A stretch of 55,473 nucleotides of DNA from a bacterium (lineage in GTDB: Bacteria > Patescibacteriota > Patescibacteriia > Patescibacteriales > UBA12465): assembly GCA_021806615.1 (NCBI GenBank), contig JAJZRB010000007.1, positions 1-55,473 on the forward strand. Direction: 5' to 3'. Shown here piece by piece: positions 28,935-38,048 of this stretch; positions within the stretch are counted from its first letter, which is position 1, and every line of letters begins with the position of its first letter. The notes under the pieces were generated by a model. That model was given only the letters and a program-made list of their open reading frames with translations. It was not told where the DNA came from and searched no databases. The position numbers and the translations under genes are program-made.

Positions 28935-29480
28935 ATGAGATTAAAAGAAAAATATAAAAAGCAAATCGTGCCGAAGATGGAAGAGAAATTCGGTTTTAAG
29001 AATGATATGCTCGTGCCGCAGATCGTCAAGGTAGTCTTGAACGTCGGTTTCGGCAACCATCCGAAGGAAAAGGAATTCATGGCGAGCGTGGAAAAGGGAT
29101 TGACTAAGATTACCGGCCAGAAGCCAGTATTCACTAAGGCCAAGAAATCAATTTCCGCTTTCAAGATCAGGGAAGGGCTGGTTATCGGCGCTAAAGTCAC
29201 TTTGCGAGGCCAGAGAATGTATGACTTTATTGAGAAATTAGTCGACGCGACTTTTCCGCGTGTCCGCGATTTCCGCGGTATCAGCGACAAGGCGGTCGAT
29301 GGCCAGGGCAATCTGACTGTCGGTTTTAAAGATTACGCGGCTTTTCCAGAAGTCCGTTTGGAGGAAGTGGATAATAATTTCGGTTTGGAAATCTCCTTAT
29401 CCACTAATGCCAAAACCCGCGAGGAGGGTTTAGAATTATTCCGCCTCCTCGGGTTTCCATTTAAAAAAGACAGCAAATAA
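28935..29480 (+). CDS. rplE: 50S ribosomal protein L5
   Basis: [23 protein letters not shown]...[29 protein letters not shown]. Confidence 0.97.
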   Translation: MRLKEKYKKQIVPKMEEKFGFKNDMLVPQIVKVVLNVGFGNHPKEKEFMASVEKGLTKITGQKPVFTKAKKSISAFKIREGLVIGAKVTLRGQRMYDFIEKLVDATFPRVRDFRGISDKAVDGQGNLTVGFKDYAAFPEVRLEEVDNNFGLEISLSTNAKTREEGLELFRLLGFPFKKDSK

Positions 29481-29491
29481 TTTTAATATAT

Positions 29492-29677
29492 ATGGCAAGA
29501 ACTGCATTACTAGTCAAAGCATCAAGAAAACCGAAATTTTCAACGCGGACCATCCGCCGTTGCTGGCGTTGCGGCCGTAACCACGGCTATATGCGCGATT
29601 TCAAATTATGCCGTATCTGTTTCCGGGAACTCGCCGATAATGGAGATTTGCCGGGTATCCGCAAGTCTAGCTGGTAA
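29492..29677 (+). CDS. rpsN: 30S ribosomal protein S14, type Z (zinc)
   Basis: [40 protein letters not shown] with two CxxC motifs. Confidence 0.96.
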   Translation: MARTALLVKASRKPKFSTRTIRRCWRCGRNHGYMRDFKLCRICFRELADNGDLPGIRKSSW

Positions 29678-29704
29678 ACATATAAATTAAGAAACAAGAA
29701 AAAT

Positions 29705-30115
29705 ATGATGGATCCCATCGCAGACATGTTCACAAGAATTAGAAACGCTTCCGCGGTCAGGAAGACGGAGATCGTTTTGCCGCTCAGCAAATTGAAATAC
29801 GAAATCGCCAAGATTTTGGAAACGGAAGGCTGGGTGAAAAAAGTCTCTATCAATCCAGGCGGCCTGAAGGGCCGGCACAGCAGCTTTGACGAACTGAATA
29901 TCCAGCTGAAATACCGCAAGAACGGCAAGCCGCAGATAGCGAGCATAAAAAGGATCAGCCGTCCCGGCTTGAAGATTTATGTTGGACATGATGAAATGCC
30001 GACGGTTCTGAATAATTTCGGCATCGCCATAATTTCCACTTCTCGCGGACTGATGACTAATAAGCAGGCGAAGAAGGAAAAGATCGGCGGCGAAGTCCTG
30101 GGAGAGATATTCTAA
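29705..30115 (+). CDS. rpsH: 30S ribosomal protein S8
   Basis: MDPIADMFTRIRNASAVRKTEIVLPLSKLKYEIAKIL...ISTSRGLMTNKQAKKEKIGGEVL. Confidence 0.96.
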   Translation: MMDPIADMFTRIRNASAVRKTEIVLPLSKLKYEIAKILETEGWVKKVSINPGGLKGRHSSFDELNIQLKYRKNGKPQIASIKRISRPGLKIYVGHDEMPTVLNNFGIAIISTSRGLMTNKQAKKEKIGGEVLGEIF

Positions 30116-30138
30116 ATTATCTTTAAGCATTACACTAT

Positions 30139-30684
30139 ATGTCACGTTTAGGAAAACTGCCAATTAAATTCAATCCTCCGGTCCAGGTTACTCTGAGCGC
30201 CAAGGAACTAGTTTGCAAAGGTCCGAAAGGAGAACTGCGCTTAGCGCTCAGCCCTCTTGTGGAGATCAAAGTAGAGAACAATGAGATCCAGGTATCGCTC
30301 CGGGACAAATCAGCCAAGAACGCCAGCGCGGTTTGGGGTTTGATGTGGAGCCTGATCCGCAATATGGTGGAAGGAGTGACGAGCGGCTTTATTCGTAAAT
30401 TGGAAATAAACGGCGTCGGATATCGCGCCGCGGTCGCTGGCGATAAATTGAATATGAGCTTGGGCTTTTCTCATCCGATCGTCTTTCCGTTACCTAAAGG
30501 CGTCTCGGCCAGCGTGGCCGCTAATGTCATCAGTCTAGAGAGTGCCGACAAAGCTCTTTTGGGGGAAACGGCCGCCCAGATACGAAAATTGCGCAAGCCG
30601 GAGCCTTATAAAGGAAAAGGCGTCAAATATGCCGAAGAAGTTATCAGGCGGAAAGCGGGTAAAGCGGCCGCCAAGAGCAAATAA
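30139..30684 (+). CDS. rplF: 50S ribosomal protein L6
   Basis: MSRLGKLPIKFNPPVQVTLSAKELVCKGPKGEL...RKPEPYKGKGVKYAEEVIRRKAGK. Confidence 0.96.
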   Translation: MSRLGKLPIKFNPPVQVTLSAKELVCKGPKGELRLALSPLVEIKVENNEIQVSLRDKSAKNASAVWGLMWSLIRNMVEGVTSGFIRKLEINGVGYRAAVAGDKLNMSLGFSHPIVFPLPKGVSASVAANVISLESADKALLGETAAQIRKLRKPEPYKGKGVKYAEEVIRRKAGKAAAKSK

Positions 30685-30711
30685 TTCTTGACTTACAAGT
30701 ATTTAAATAAT

Positions 30712-31062
30712 ATGGATAAAATAAAAGCAAAAAATCTAAGACAGGGGCGCCGCCATGCCCGCGTGCGCGCTAAAGTCTCCGGACAGGCAGAACGTCCCCG
30801 TCTCAGCGTTTTCCGTTCTAATAGAGGTATGTTCTTACAGCTGATCGATGATGTAAGCGGCCAGACTTTGGCCAGCGCCAGCTTGAAGGAGATTAAGGCG
30901 GCGAATAAGACGGAATCTGGAAAAGAATTAGGAAAACTCATTGCCCAGAAAGCCAAAGCGAAAAAGATAAGCCAAGCTGTTTTTGACCGCGGTTTTTATA
31001 AATATCACGGTCGCGTAAAAGCGGCCGCTGAAGGAGCCCGCGAAGGCGGTCTGAAATTTTAA
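30712..31062 (+). CDS. rplR: 50S ribosomal protein L18
   Basis: [30 protein letters not shown]...[26 protein letters not shown]. Confidence 0.95.
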   Translation: MDKIKAKNLRQGRRHARVRAKVSGQAERPRLSVFRSNRGMFLQLIDDVSGQTLASASLKEIKAANKTESGKELGKLIAQKAKAKKISQAVFDRGFYKYHGRVKAAAEGAREGGLKF

Positions 31063-31092
31063 ATTAATTTTTTTGGCATTAGCAATTATTAT

Positions 31093-31773
31093 ATGGAAGA
31101 CAAAAAATTAACCAACGAAGATAAACCGAAAGAAACTGCGACTGGAGCCGGCGAGACGGTAGCCCGCGATGTTTACGGCAATCAGGCCGGTAAGCGAGGC
31201 GGAGCGCGCGATGGCGGCCGAGGCCGCAAAGGTTTCAGCCGCGATAATCGTCCGAAGGATGAAATGGAGCAGCGTATTTTGGAGGTCGCCAGGGTTACCC
31301 GTGTCATGGCCGGCGGCAAAAGGATGAATTTTCGCGCTTGCGTGGTTATCGGAGATAAGAAGGGAAATGTCGGCGTCGGCCTGGGCAAGGGTGCGGACGT
31401 GACGATGGCTGTCAATAAGGCGGTTAATCGTGCCAAAAAAGCCATGATCAACGTGCCGATGGTCAAAGAAACTATCCCGCACGCCGTTACCCATAAAATG
31501 GGCGCGGCGCGGATCATCTTAAAACCGGCTAAGCAAGGACGCGGCGTCATCGCTGGCGGCGTGACCAGGGCTATTCTGGAAATGGCCGGTGTCAAGAATG
31601 TGACCAGCAAGACTTTGGGTTCCAAGAATAAGATAAATAATGCCCGCTGTACCATAGAAGCCTTAGATAGCCTGCATCGGAATGAGAATTCGGAGCTTCC
31701 CCAGGCGGCTAAGGGTAAGAAAGCGGAAACTAAATCCGAGCCTAAAGCGGAAACGACCGAAGGCAAAAAATAA
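31093..31773 (+). CDS. rpsE: 30S ribosomal protein S5 with N- and C-terminal extensions
   Basis: RILEVARVTRVMAGGKRMNFRACVVIGDKKGNVGVGLGKGADVTMAVNKA. Confidence 0.96.
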   Translation: MEDKKLTNEDKPKETATGAGETVARDVYGNQAGKRGGARDGGRGRKGFSRDNRPKDEMEQRILEVARVTRVMAGGKRMNFRACVVIGDKKGNVGVGLGKGADVTMAVNKAVNRAKKAMINVPMVKETIPHAVTHKMGAARIILKPAKQGRGVIAGGVTRAILEMAGVKNVTSKTLGSKNKINNARCTIEALDSLHRNENSELPQAAKGKKAETKSEPKAETTEGKK

Positions 31774-31795
31774 ATAATAAGGAAAAATCAATCAT

Positions 31796-32209
31796 ATGCT
31801 ATCACTTCATACCATAGCTTCGGCTAAAGGCCGGGCCAAGAAGAATAAACGAGTTGGTCGCGGCAATGCCTCCGGACACGGTACTTATAGCACGCGCGGC
31901 TTGAAAGGACAGAAATCACGTTCGGGCGTTTCCGGCTTGAAGCGTTTAGGCTTGAAGAAACAGCTGCTGCAGATCCCGAAAGCGCGCGGTTTTAAATCGC
32001 TCAAGCCGAAAAACCAGGTCGTGAGTGTCAAAGCGCTAAATAATAATTTCCAAGATAATGATATCGTGAATCCGGCCTCTTTGATGGCTAAGAAGCTGAT
32101 CGCCTCCCTGTCTCAGCCCGTAAAGATCTTAGGTAAGGAAAAATTGACGGTCAAGGTAAAATTTGAGAATATTAAGATGAGCGCCGGCGTGGAGAAACAG
32201 TTAAATTAA
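31796..32209 (+). CDS. rplO: 50S ribosomal protein L15
   Basis: RAKKNKRVGRGNASGHGTYSTRGLKGQKSRSG. Confidence 0.95.
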   Translation: MLSLHTIASAKGRAKKNKRVGRGNASGHGTYSTRGLKGQKSRSGVSGLKRLGLKKQLLQIPKARGFKSLKPKNQVVSVKALNNNFQDNDIVNPASLMAKKLIASLSQPVKILGKEKLTVKVKFENIKMSAGVEKQLN

Positions 32210-32213
32210 TTTT

Positions 32214-33485
32214 ATGCTGGATAAATTAGAACAAATTTGGAAGGCTAAAGATTTACGGAACAATATCCTATTCGTCCTGGCGATGCTGGTTATTTTCCGT
32301 TTAGTCGCTCACATTCCGGTGCCGGGAGTGAATACCGTCGCTTTAAAGAATTTATTCGCTTCTAACCAGATCCTCGGCCTTTTGAATCTCTTCTCAGGCG
32401 GCGGCATGCAGAATTTTTCTTTAGTCATGATGGGCGTCGCCCCTTACATCACTTCCTCTATTATTTTCCAGCTTTTAGGCATGATTGTCCCGAGCATCGA
32501 AGAGATGCAGAAAGAAGAATCCGGACGTCAGAAAATAAATATGTGGACTCGCTGGCTGACCGTGCCTTTGGCCGCTTTTCAGGCTTATGGCATGATTACT
32601 CTCTTGCGCCGCGGTTCCGCCGGCATCTTAGGCGATATTACGCCCTTTAATTTTTTTGTCATGATCGTGACGATTACGGCCGGCTCTATTTTCTTGATGT
32701 GGATAGGCGAGCTTATCACTGAAAAGAATGTCGGCAATGGCATCTCTCTCCTCATCTTCGCCGGTATCGTCGCCGTCCTGCCTACGGCTATACAGCGTAT
32801 TTTCATTACTTTTGATCAGACCCAGCTGTTCATGCTGATCGGCTTTGTCGTCATCGGTCTCATTACGGTCGTCGGCGTCGTCATCATCAACGAGGGGCAG
32901 CGCAATATCCCGGTGCAATATGCCCGGCAAGTCCGCGGGAACCGCACTTTCGGCGGGACCAGCACCCACTTGCCCCTGAGAGTCAATATGGCGGGAGTCA
33001 TTCCTATTATTTTCGCTATTTCTGTCGTCTTATTCCCGTCAATGATCGCCCAGTTCTTGATCCACGCTAAAACGGCCTGGGTGGCGCAGGCGGCGCAAGA
33101 GACGATCAACCTCTTTAATGACCAGCTGTTTTACGGCATAGTCTACTTTATCCTAGTGTTCGCTTTCACTTATTTTTATACCGAAGTTATTTTCCATCCG
33201 GCGCAGGTCGCGGAGAATCTGCAGAAGCAAGGCGGCTTTATCCCCGGCATCCGGCCGGGCAAGAATACGAGCGACTATCTGTCGGCCACGACCCATAAGA
33301 TCATCCTGGTCGGCGCTTTATTCTTAGGCTTGATCGCTGTTTTGCCTTTGGTTATGCGCTACTTTACCGGCATCCAATCTTTATCGGTTGGCGGAACGAG
33401 CCTCCTCATCGTCGTTTCTGTCGTTATTGAAACGGTGAAGCAGATAGAATCCCAGCTTACCATGCGCGAATACGACGGGCTTTAA
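32214..33485 (+). CDS. secY: Preprotein translocase subunit SecY
   Basis: RLVAHIPVPGVN...GVAPYITSSIIFQLLG...GGFIPGIRPGKNTSDYL. Confidence 0.97.
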   Translation: MLDKLEQIWKAKDLRNNILFVLAMLVIFRLVAHIPVPGVNTVALKNLFASNQILGLLNLFSGGGMQNFSLVMMGVAPYITSSIIFQLLGMIVPSIEEMQKEESGRQKINMWTRWLTVPLAAFQAYGMITLLRRGSAGILGDITPFNFFVMIVTITAGSIFLMWIGELITEKNVGNGISLLIFAGIVAVLPTAIQRIFITFDQTQLFMLIGFVVIGLITVVGVVIINEGQRNIPVQYARQVRGNRTFGGTSTHLPLRVNMAGVIPIIFAISVVLFPSMIAQFLIHAKTAWVAQAAQETINLFNDQLFYGIVYFILVFAFTYFYTEVIFHPAQVAENLQKQGGFIPGIRPGKNTSDYLSATTHKIILVGALFLGLIAVLPLVMRYFTGIQSLSVGGTSLLIVVSVVIETVKQIESQLTMREYDGL

Positions 33486-33510
33486 TCAATCATTTCCAGA
33501 TAAAATTACG

Positions 33511-33537
33511 AGGCCGGTTTTAAAACCGGCCTTTTTT
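33511..33537 (+). terminator. Rho-independent terminator after secY
   Basis: Perfect palindrome AGGCCGGTTTTAAAACCGGCCT followed by TTTTT. Confidence 0.9.
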
Positions 33538-33588
33538 GTGGTATAATGTAAGAAAGAATCAAAAATATTATTTTTTATCCCTAAATAT

Positions 33589-33891
33589 ATGGATTTAAAA
33601 GACGTGACCAAGAATATGACTAGCCAGGATAATTATCGCTTGAGCCAGCGGATGGAAGAGATGATGCGGACTAACCCCGGCTATAAGAATTTAAGCGAGT
33701 CTAACCGGGAACTTATCTTTAAGATAATCAAGAAATATCAGGAAAAGATCCGCCACGGCCTGAAACCGTCCTATTCTACCATCAAAGAGGATAAATATCA
33801 TTTATATCAAAACCGCTTCCAGCTCGGCTTGTCTCCGACCGACTTAGAGCAGATTAATGGCTTATTAGACAGTTTTAAAGATTATTCATAA
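33589..33891 (+). CDS. Hypothetical protein
   Basis: 100-aa ORF, well separated by terminator from secY, followed closely by another ORF. Confidence 0.65.
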   Translation: MDLKDVTKNMTSQDNYRLSQRMEEMMRTNPGYKNLSESNRELIFKIIKKYQEKIRHGLKPSYSTIKEDKYHLYQNRFQLGLSPTDLEQINGLLDSFKDYS

Positions 33892-33899
33892 AATTATAT

Positions 33900-34523
33900 A
33901 TGGGTTTAAATATCTTGCCGAAAGCGGGTATTGGCTTCAAAGCTAAATCCGGTATCGGGAATTTCAAGACTAAATTGGATAAGCTGACCCGCTATCAAGG
34001 CGGCGAATTCGGCATGCTGCGCAATAATCGGCAGGCGATAGACGCGGCAATAGCTAAACGGGCGGAAACTATCAGGATAAAAGGAGGCCTAGATCGGATG
34101 CAGCGTAAGAGCGCTCTTCTGGAAATAATGAAGAATGATAAGAGTTTGACTAAGGCCGATAAGTATAAGGTCAAAGAATTATTGCAGTATTATTCTCGGG
34201 ATAAGAAAGCGCCGGCTCCGGCCAAAAAACCGGTCATAGATATTGAACGCGATGAGGCGGAAATAATGCCTAATCGTCCAGATTTTTCTCATGAAAGTAA
34301 TCCGAATTTCTTCCGGGAGCAGAACCCCTTGCGCCGCGGCGAAGCCGTCAGAGATTCCCTTAACTATCAGCATATGTCCAGATTAGGCCCGGGAGAAACG
34401 GCTAGTAAATTGCAGAAAGCGAGCTTCGCTAAATTGCAGAAGAGCTCTAATAATCTCGGACGGCCAGCCGGTTTAAGGCCGCCGGGCGCGAGCGGATCGG
34501 ATCTGTTCAGATCCCTTAAATAA
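33900..34523 (+). CDS. Hypothetical basic protein
   Basis: 207-aa ORF, Lys/Arg-rich, apparent operon with the preceding ORF. Confidence 0.65.
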   Translation: MGLNILPKAGIGFKAKSGIGNFKTKLDKLTRYQGGEFGMLRNNRQAIDAAIAKRAETIRIKGGLDRMQRKSALLEIMKNDKSLTKADKYKVKELLQYYSRDKKAPAPAKKPVIDIERDEAEIMPNRPDFSHESNPNFFREQNPLRRGEAVRDSLNYQHMSRLGPGETASKLQKASFAKLQKSSNNLGRPAGLRPPGASGSDLFRSLK

Positions 34524-34541
34524 TCCCATTTATATATCCCT

Positions 34542-35465
34542 ATGTTTTGGAACCTATTAGTCGTCATTTTGGGGCTTTCTCTCTTTGAGATAATAAGCAG
34601 CGTAGATAATGCGGTCGTCAACGCCCATGTCCTGAAGACTTTACCGGAAAAATACCGGAAGATTTTTTTATTTTGGGGCCTGTTATTCGCGGTTTTCGTC
34701 GTCCGCGGCGCTTTGCCGTTCTTAATCGTCTGGATAGCTAATCCGGATTTATCCGTCATCCAGGTCATTACCTCTACTTTTTCCGGCAGTCCGGAAATCA
34801 CCAAATATATCGAGCAGTCCAAGCCGCTTTTATTATTAGGCGGCGGCATTTATCTATTTTTCGTATTCTTGTCCTGGCTGTTCTTAGAAGAGAAGAAATA
34901 TGCTTTCTTGGTGGAAGGATTCATCCACCGCCAAGGCGTCTGGTTCTATGCTATCGCTTCGCTTCTGACGACGGTTATCGTTTATTTTTCTCTGGCGCGT
35001 AATCCGATCTTGGCTCTCGCGGCGACGATCGGCGTCTCCGCTTTCTTTATTACCGATGGCTTCAAGAAGAATTCAGAAGAAAAAGAAAAACAGCTTTTAA
35101 GCTCTAATATGAGCGCTTGGAGCAAGATCCTGTATCTGGAAATCCTGGACGCCTCCTTTTCCATAGATGGCGTCATCGGCGCTTTCGCCTTCACTATCAG
35201 CGTTCCGCTTATTATCCTCGGTAACGGTTTGGGCGCTTTCGTCGTCAGAGAGCTGACCATCAGGGGGATCGATTTGATAAGCCGTTTCGCTTATTTGAAG
35301 AATGGGGCCATGTATGCTATCGGTTTTCTCGGATTCTTGATGATTTTAGAAAGCTTCGGCCAAGAATTTCCGTTTTGGCTGGCGCCGCTTAATACCTTCC
35401 TGCTCCTCGGCATCTTTTTATTCTTATCGTTCAAAGAATCTCGGGAACTTAAAGCTTCGGCTTGA
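34542..35465 (+). CDS. TerC/DUF475-like integral membrane protein
   Basis: GLSLFEIISSVDNAVVNAHVLKTL...LEILDASFSIDGVIGAFAFT repeats with acidic TM residues. Confidence 0.82.
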   Translation: MFWNLLVVILGLSLFEIISSVDNAVVNAHVLKTLPEKYRKIFLFWGLLFAVFVVRGALPFLIVWIANPDLSVIQVITSTFSGSPEITKYIEQSKPLLLLGGGIYLFFVFLSWLFLEEKKYAFLVEGFIHRQGVWFYAIASLLTTVIVYFSLARNPILALAATIGVSAFFITDGFKKNSEEKEKQLLSSNMSAWSKILYLEILDASFSIDGVIGAFAFTISVPLIILGNGLGAFVVRELTIRGIDLISRFAYLKNGAMYAIGFLGFLMILESFGQEFPFWLAPLNTFLLLGIFLFLSFKESRELKASA

Positions 35466-35470
35466 ATATT

Positions 35471-36301
35471 ATGGTGTATTTAAAGACAGCGGAAGAAATC
35501 AGGGTGATCAGGGAGGGCGGCCGGCGTCTGGCCGCTATTTTAGCGCGTCTTTTAAGAGAGGTCAAACCCGGAGTCAGTACGGCTTATCTGGAGGATTTAG
35601 CTAACGATCTGATCAAGGAAGCCGGCGGATATTCCGCTTTCAAGGATTATCCGATGGGCGGCGATATTTTTTTCCCGTCTACTCTCTGCGTATCCATTAA
35701 CGATGAAGTGGTGCATGGCGCGGCTCTTCCGCCACGCCTGATAGCCGAAGGAGATATCGTTGATTTAGACATCGGTATGGAGTGGCCGGTCAGGCCGGAA
35801 TGGCGCGCTAAATTCGCTGCGCCTATCAATCCTTTTTCTAAACGTGGCGGGTTTTTTACCGATATGTGCGCGACTGTCGGCGCGGGAAAAATCAGCGCGG
35901 AGGCCAGGAAATTATTGCAGGTCACGCGCGAATGCCTTGATTTAGGCATAAAAGCGGCCCGCCCCGGAGCGACGCTGAACGATATCGCCCGGGCGATAGA
36001 GGGCCATGCCCAGAAGAACCATTATGGAGTCGTGCGCGATCTGGTCGGCCATGGGGTCGGTTATTATGCCCATGAAAAGCCTGATGTTTTTAATTTTACT
36101 ATTTCTGACAAATCGCCGGAAAATATAGTCTTGCGTCCCGGTATGGTCCTGGCTATCGAGCCGATGATAAATATCGGCGATTGGCGGGTAGATGTGGCCG
36201 ACAATGATTTTACTATTTTGACGGCCGACGGCAGCCTGAGCGCCCATTTTGAACATACGGTCGTGATTACTGAGCGCGGCAGTGAGATCTTAACTATATA
36301 A
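35471..36301 (+). CDS. map: Methionine aminopeptidase, type I
   Basis: LCVSINDEVVHGAALPP...EGDIVDLDIGMEW...GHGVGYYAHEKPDV...LAIEPMINIG. Confidence 0.95.
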   Translation: MVYLKTAEEIRVIREGGRRLAAILARLLREVKPGVSTAYLEDLANDLIKEAGGYSAFKDYPMGGDIFFPSTLCVSINDEVVHGAALPPRLIAEGDIVDLDIGMEWPVRPEWRAKFAAPINPFSKRGGFFTDMCATVGAGKISAEARKLLQVTRECLDLGIKAARPGATLNDIARAIEGHAQKNHYGVVRDLVGHGVGYYAHEKPDVFNFTISDKSPENIVLRPGMVLAIEPMINIGDWRVDVADNDFTILTADGSLSAHFEHTVVITERGSEILTI

Positions 36302-36690
36302 TGATTATGGGCAATGTAAAAAAATATTTAGGAATCGATTGGGGCGAAAAACGCATCGGCCTGGCTACTGCTGACAGCGAAGTCGGCTTAGCCCTGCCTT
36401 TAGCGACAGTCGCCAGCCTGGCGGAGGTCCTGACGGCTATTAACGCTGAAGAAGCGGACATAGTGGTCTTAGGATCACCGCGTAAGATGAACGGGGAAGA
36501 GGCTGATAATCCGCTCTGGCTCAGTTTTTTAGAACAGCTTCGGCGCCATAGCAATCGCCCGGTCGTCCTCATTGACGAACGCCTGACTAGCCAGGCGGCC
36601 GATTCCTTGGAAGGCAGCGCGGCTGAAAAAGCCCAGCGCGACGAAATAGCGGCGACGCTTATTCTCCAGGATTATCTTGATCGTAACTGA
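36301..36690 (+). CDS. ruvX: RuvX/YqgF-family putative Holliday junction resolvase
   Basis: YLGIDWGEKRIGLATADSEVGLALPL...VVLIDERLTSQAAD...KAQRDEIAATLILQDYLD. Confidence 0.93.
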   Translation: MIMGNVKKYLGIDWGEKRIGLATADSEVGLALPLATVASLAEVLTAINAEEADIVVLGSPRKMNGEEADNPLWLSFLEQLRRHSNRPVVLIDERLTSQAADSLEGSAAEKAQRDEIAATLILQDYLDRN

Positions 36691-36691
36691 T

Positions 36692-37435
36692 ATGGACGGA
36701 AGCAAAAATACCACCGCCCTGATCCTGAAACGCGAGCCATACCGCGAAGATGACTCTTTGGTTACGGTCTATACCCTTGATTTCGGCAAATTGAGCTTGA
36801 TCGCTCGCGGAACGCGTAAATTGCGCTCTAAGCTCGCCGGTCATCTTGAGCCTTTAACGCTGTCGGAGATCATGATTATCAGCGGTAAAGGACTTGACTA
36901 TATTGGAAGCGCTCTCGGCCGAGAAGTTTATCAGCCGATCCGCCAAGATTTGAATAAGCTTCATTATGCCGGACGGGCAATAAGTATTTTCAGCCGTCTG
37001 GTAAAAGATAGCGAACCAGACCGGCGCTTATTTTTTTTAATTGTCGATTGGCTGGCGGCTTTGAACAGCTTTGAAGATTTAAGCTCGGAGTCCGGCGATC
37101 TGCTGTTGGCTTTTTTTGCTCTGCGGCTTTTAGGCGAACTAGGCTATAAGCCGGAAATGTATAAATGCCTTGATTGTGGAAAATCAGTCAAGCCGGGCCG
37201 TAATTATTTCAACTTGTTAAATGGCGGTGTCGTTTGCGAGGCTTGTTTTCTAAAGGAAAGCGGTCGGATCGGATTTCAGGTTACTAATATTTTGACAATT
37301 TCTGATAATTGTGTTAAGATTGTTAGATTTATCTTAGAAAATGAGGAGGGCCGGATCTTGAGAATGAAAATAGATAAGAAATACTTAAAAGAATTATCAT
37401 TTTTAGTGGAGAGTTTGCTTAATTTTTATTTTTAG
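36692..37435 (+). CDS. recO: DNA repair protein RecO
   Basis: TTALILKREPYREDDSLVTVYTLDFGKLSLIARGTRKLRSKLAGHLEPL; CLDCGK...CEAC zinc site. Confidence 0.92.
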   Translation: MDGSKNTTALILKREPYREDDSLVTVYTLDFGKLSLIARGTRKLRSKLAGHLEPLTLSEIMIISGKGLDYIGSALGREVYQPIRQDLNKLHYAGRAISIFSRLVKDSEPDRRLFFLIVDWLAALNSFEDLSSESGDLLLAFFALRLLGELGYKPEMYKCLDCGKSVKPGRNYFNLLNGGVVCEACFLKESGRIGFQVTNILTISDNCVKIVRFILENEEGRILRMKIDKKYLKELSFLVESLLNFYF

Positions 37436-37476
37436 TTATCAGCTTGATGTGTTATGATATATAAAGCATAATTAAA

Positions 37477-37506
37477 TAAGGCCGCGCTCCTCAGGCGCCG
37501 GCCTTA
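37477..37506 (+). promoter_or_regulatory. Leader hairpin upstream of the 101-aa gene
   Basis: TAAGGCCG...CGGCCTTA stem extended by CGC/GCG with one bulge. Confidence 0.45.
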
Positions 37507-37517
37507 GCATTACTCAT

Positions 37518-37823
37518 ATGACTAATAATTTTTCCCCGGCTTTAGAGCAATTCGTCAATCGTTTGCTCGCTGAAAAAAAATTATCTGATTTAGAGCCAGG
37601 CGTCCGCGATCAGGCCAAGGCCGATTTATTAGAGAAGGCGGAAGAGCGCGTTAAGGCCGCTATTTTCGCCAATATGCCAGCCGATAAATTAGCGGAATTT
37701 ACTGGGTTGATGGACAGCGGTGATGAAGCTAAATTACAAACCTTTATCCAAGAGGCTATTCCCAACTTGGAGCAGATCATCGCTCAGAGCTTGCTGGATT
37801 TTCGCGATACCTATCTCGGCTGA
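37518..37823 (+). CDS. Small helical protein, DUF5663-like
   Basis: 101 aa: FVNRLLAEKKLSDLEPGVRDQAKADLLEKAEERVKAAIFANMPADKLAEFTGLMDSGDEAKLQTFI. Confidence 0.7.
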   Translation: MTNNFSPALEQFVNRLLAEKKLSDLEPGVRDQAKADLLEKAEERVKAAIFANMPADKLAEFTGLMDSGDEAKLQTFIQEAIPNLEQIIAQSLLDFRDTYLG

Positions 37824-37829
37824 ACGGCT

Positions 37830-38009
37830 ATGTCATTATCCAACCAGGCCAAAATAAATCGTATCAACGACATTTATCAAGAATTTTTGCATAAAGTCAG
37901 AGAGATTGAAAGCGCGCGCGATCGCAAGATAGCCGCCCTCTTAGCCAGCGATGACGAGGCAAAGATCGCACGGATAAGGCAAGATTTAAAATCAAGATTT
38001 AAAGGATAA
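37830..38009 (+). CDS. Small coiled protein, 59 aa (below ORF-track cutoff)
   Basis: MSLSNQAKINRINDIYQEFLHKVREIESARDRKIAALLASDDEAKIARIRQDLKSRFKG, 6 nt after the preceding stop. Confidence 0.65.
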   Translation: MSLSNQAKINRINDIYQEFLHKVREIESARDRKIAALLASDDEAKIARIRQDLKSRFKG

Positions 38010-38036
38010 TCCGGTCTTCAGCACGGCCGGATTTTA
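38008..38036 (+). terminator. Hairpin between the small ORFs and the 1755-aa gene
   Basis: AATCCGG...CCGGATTTTA. Confidence 0.5.
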
Positions 38037-38048
38037 TATTTTAACTAT

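Noticed and set aside
31182-31766. 194-aa minus-strand ORF opposite rpsE
   Set aside because: Fully antisense to S5; no independent evidence.
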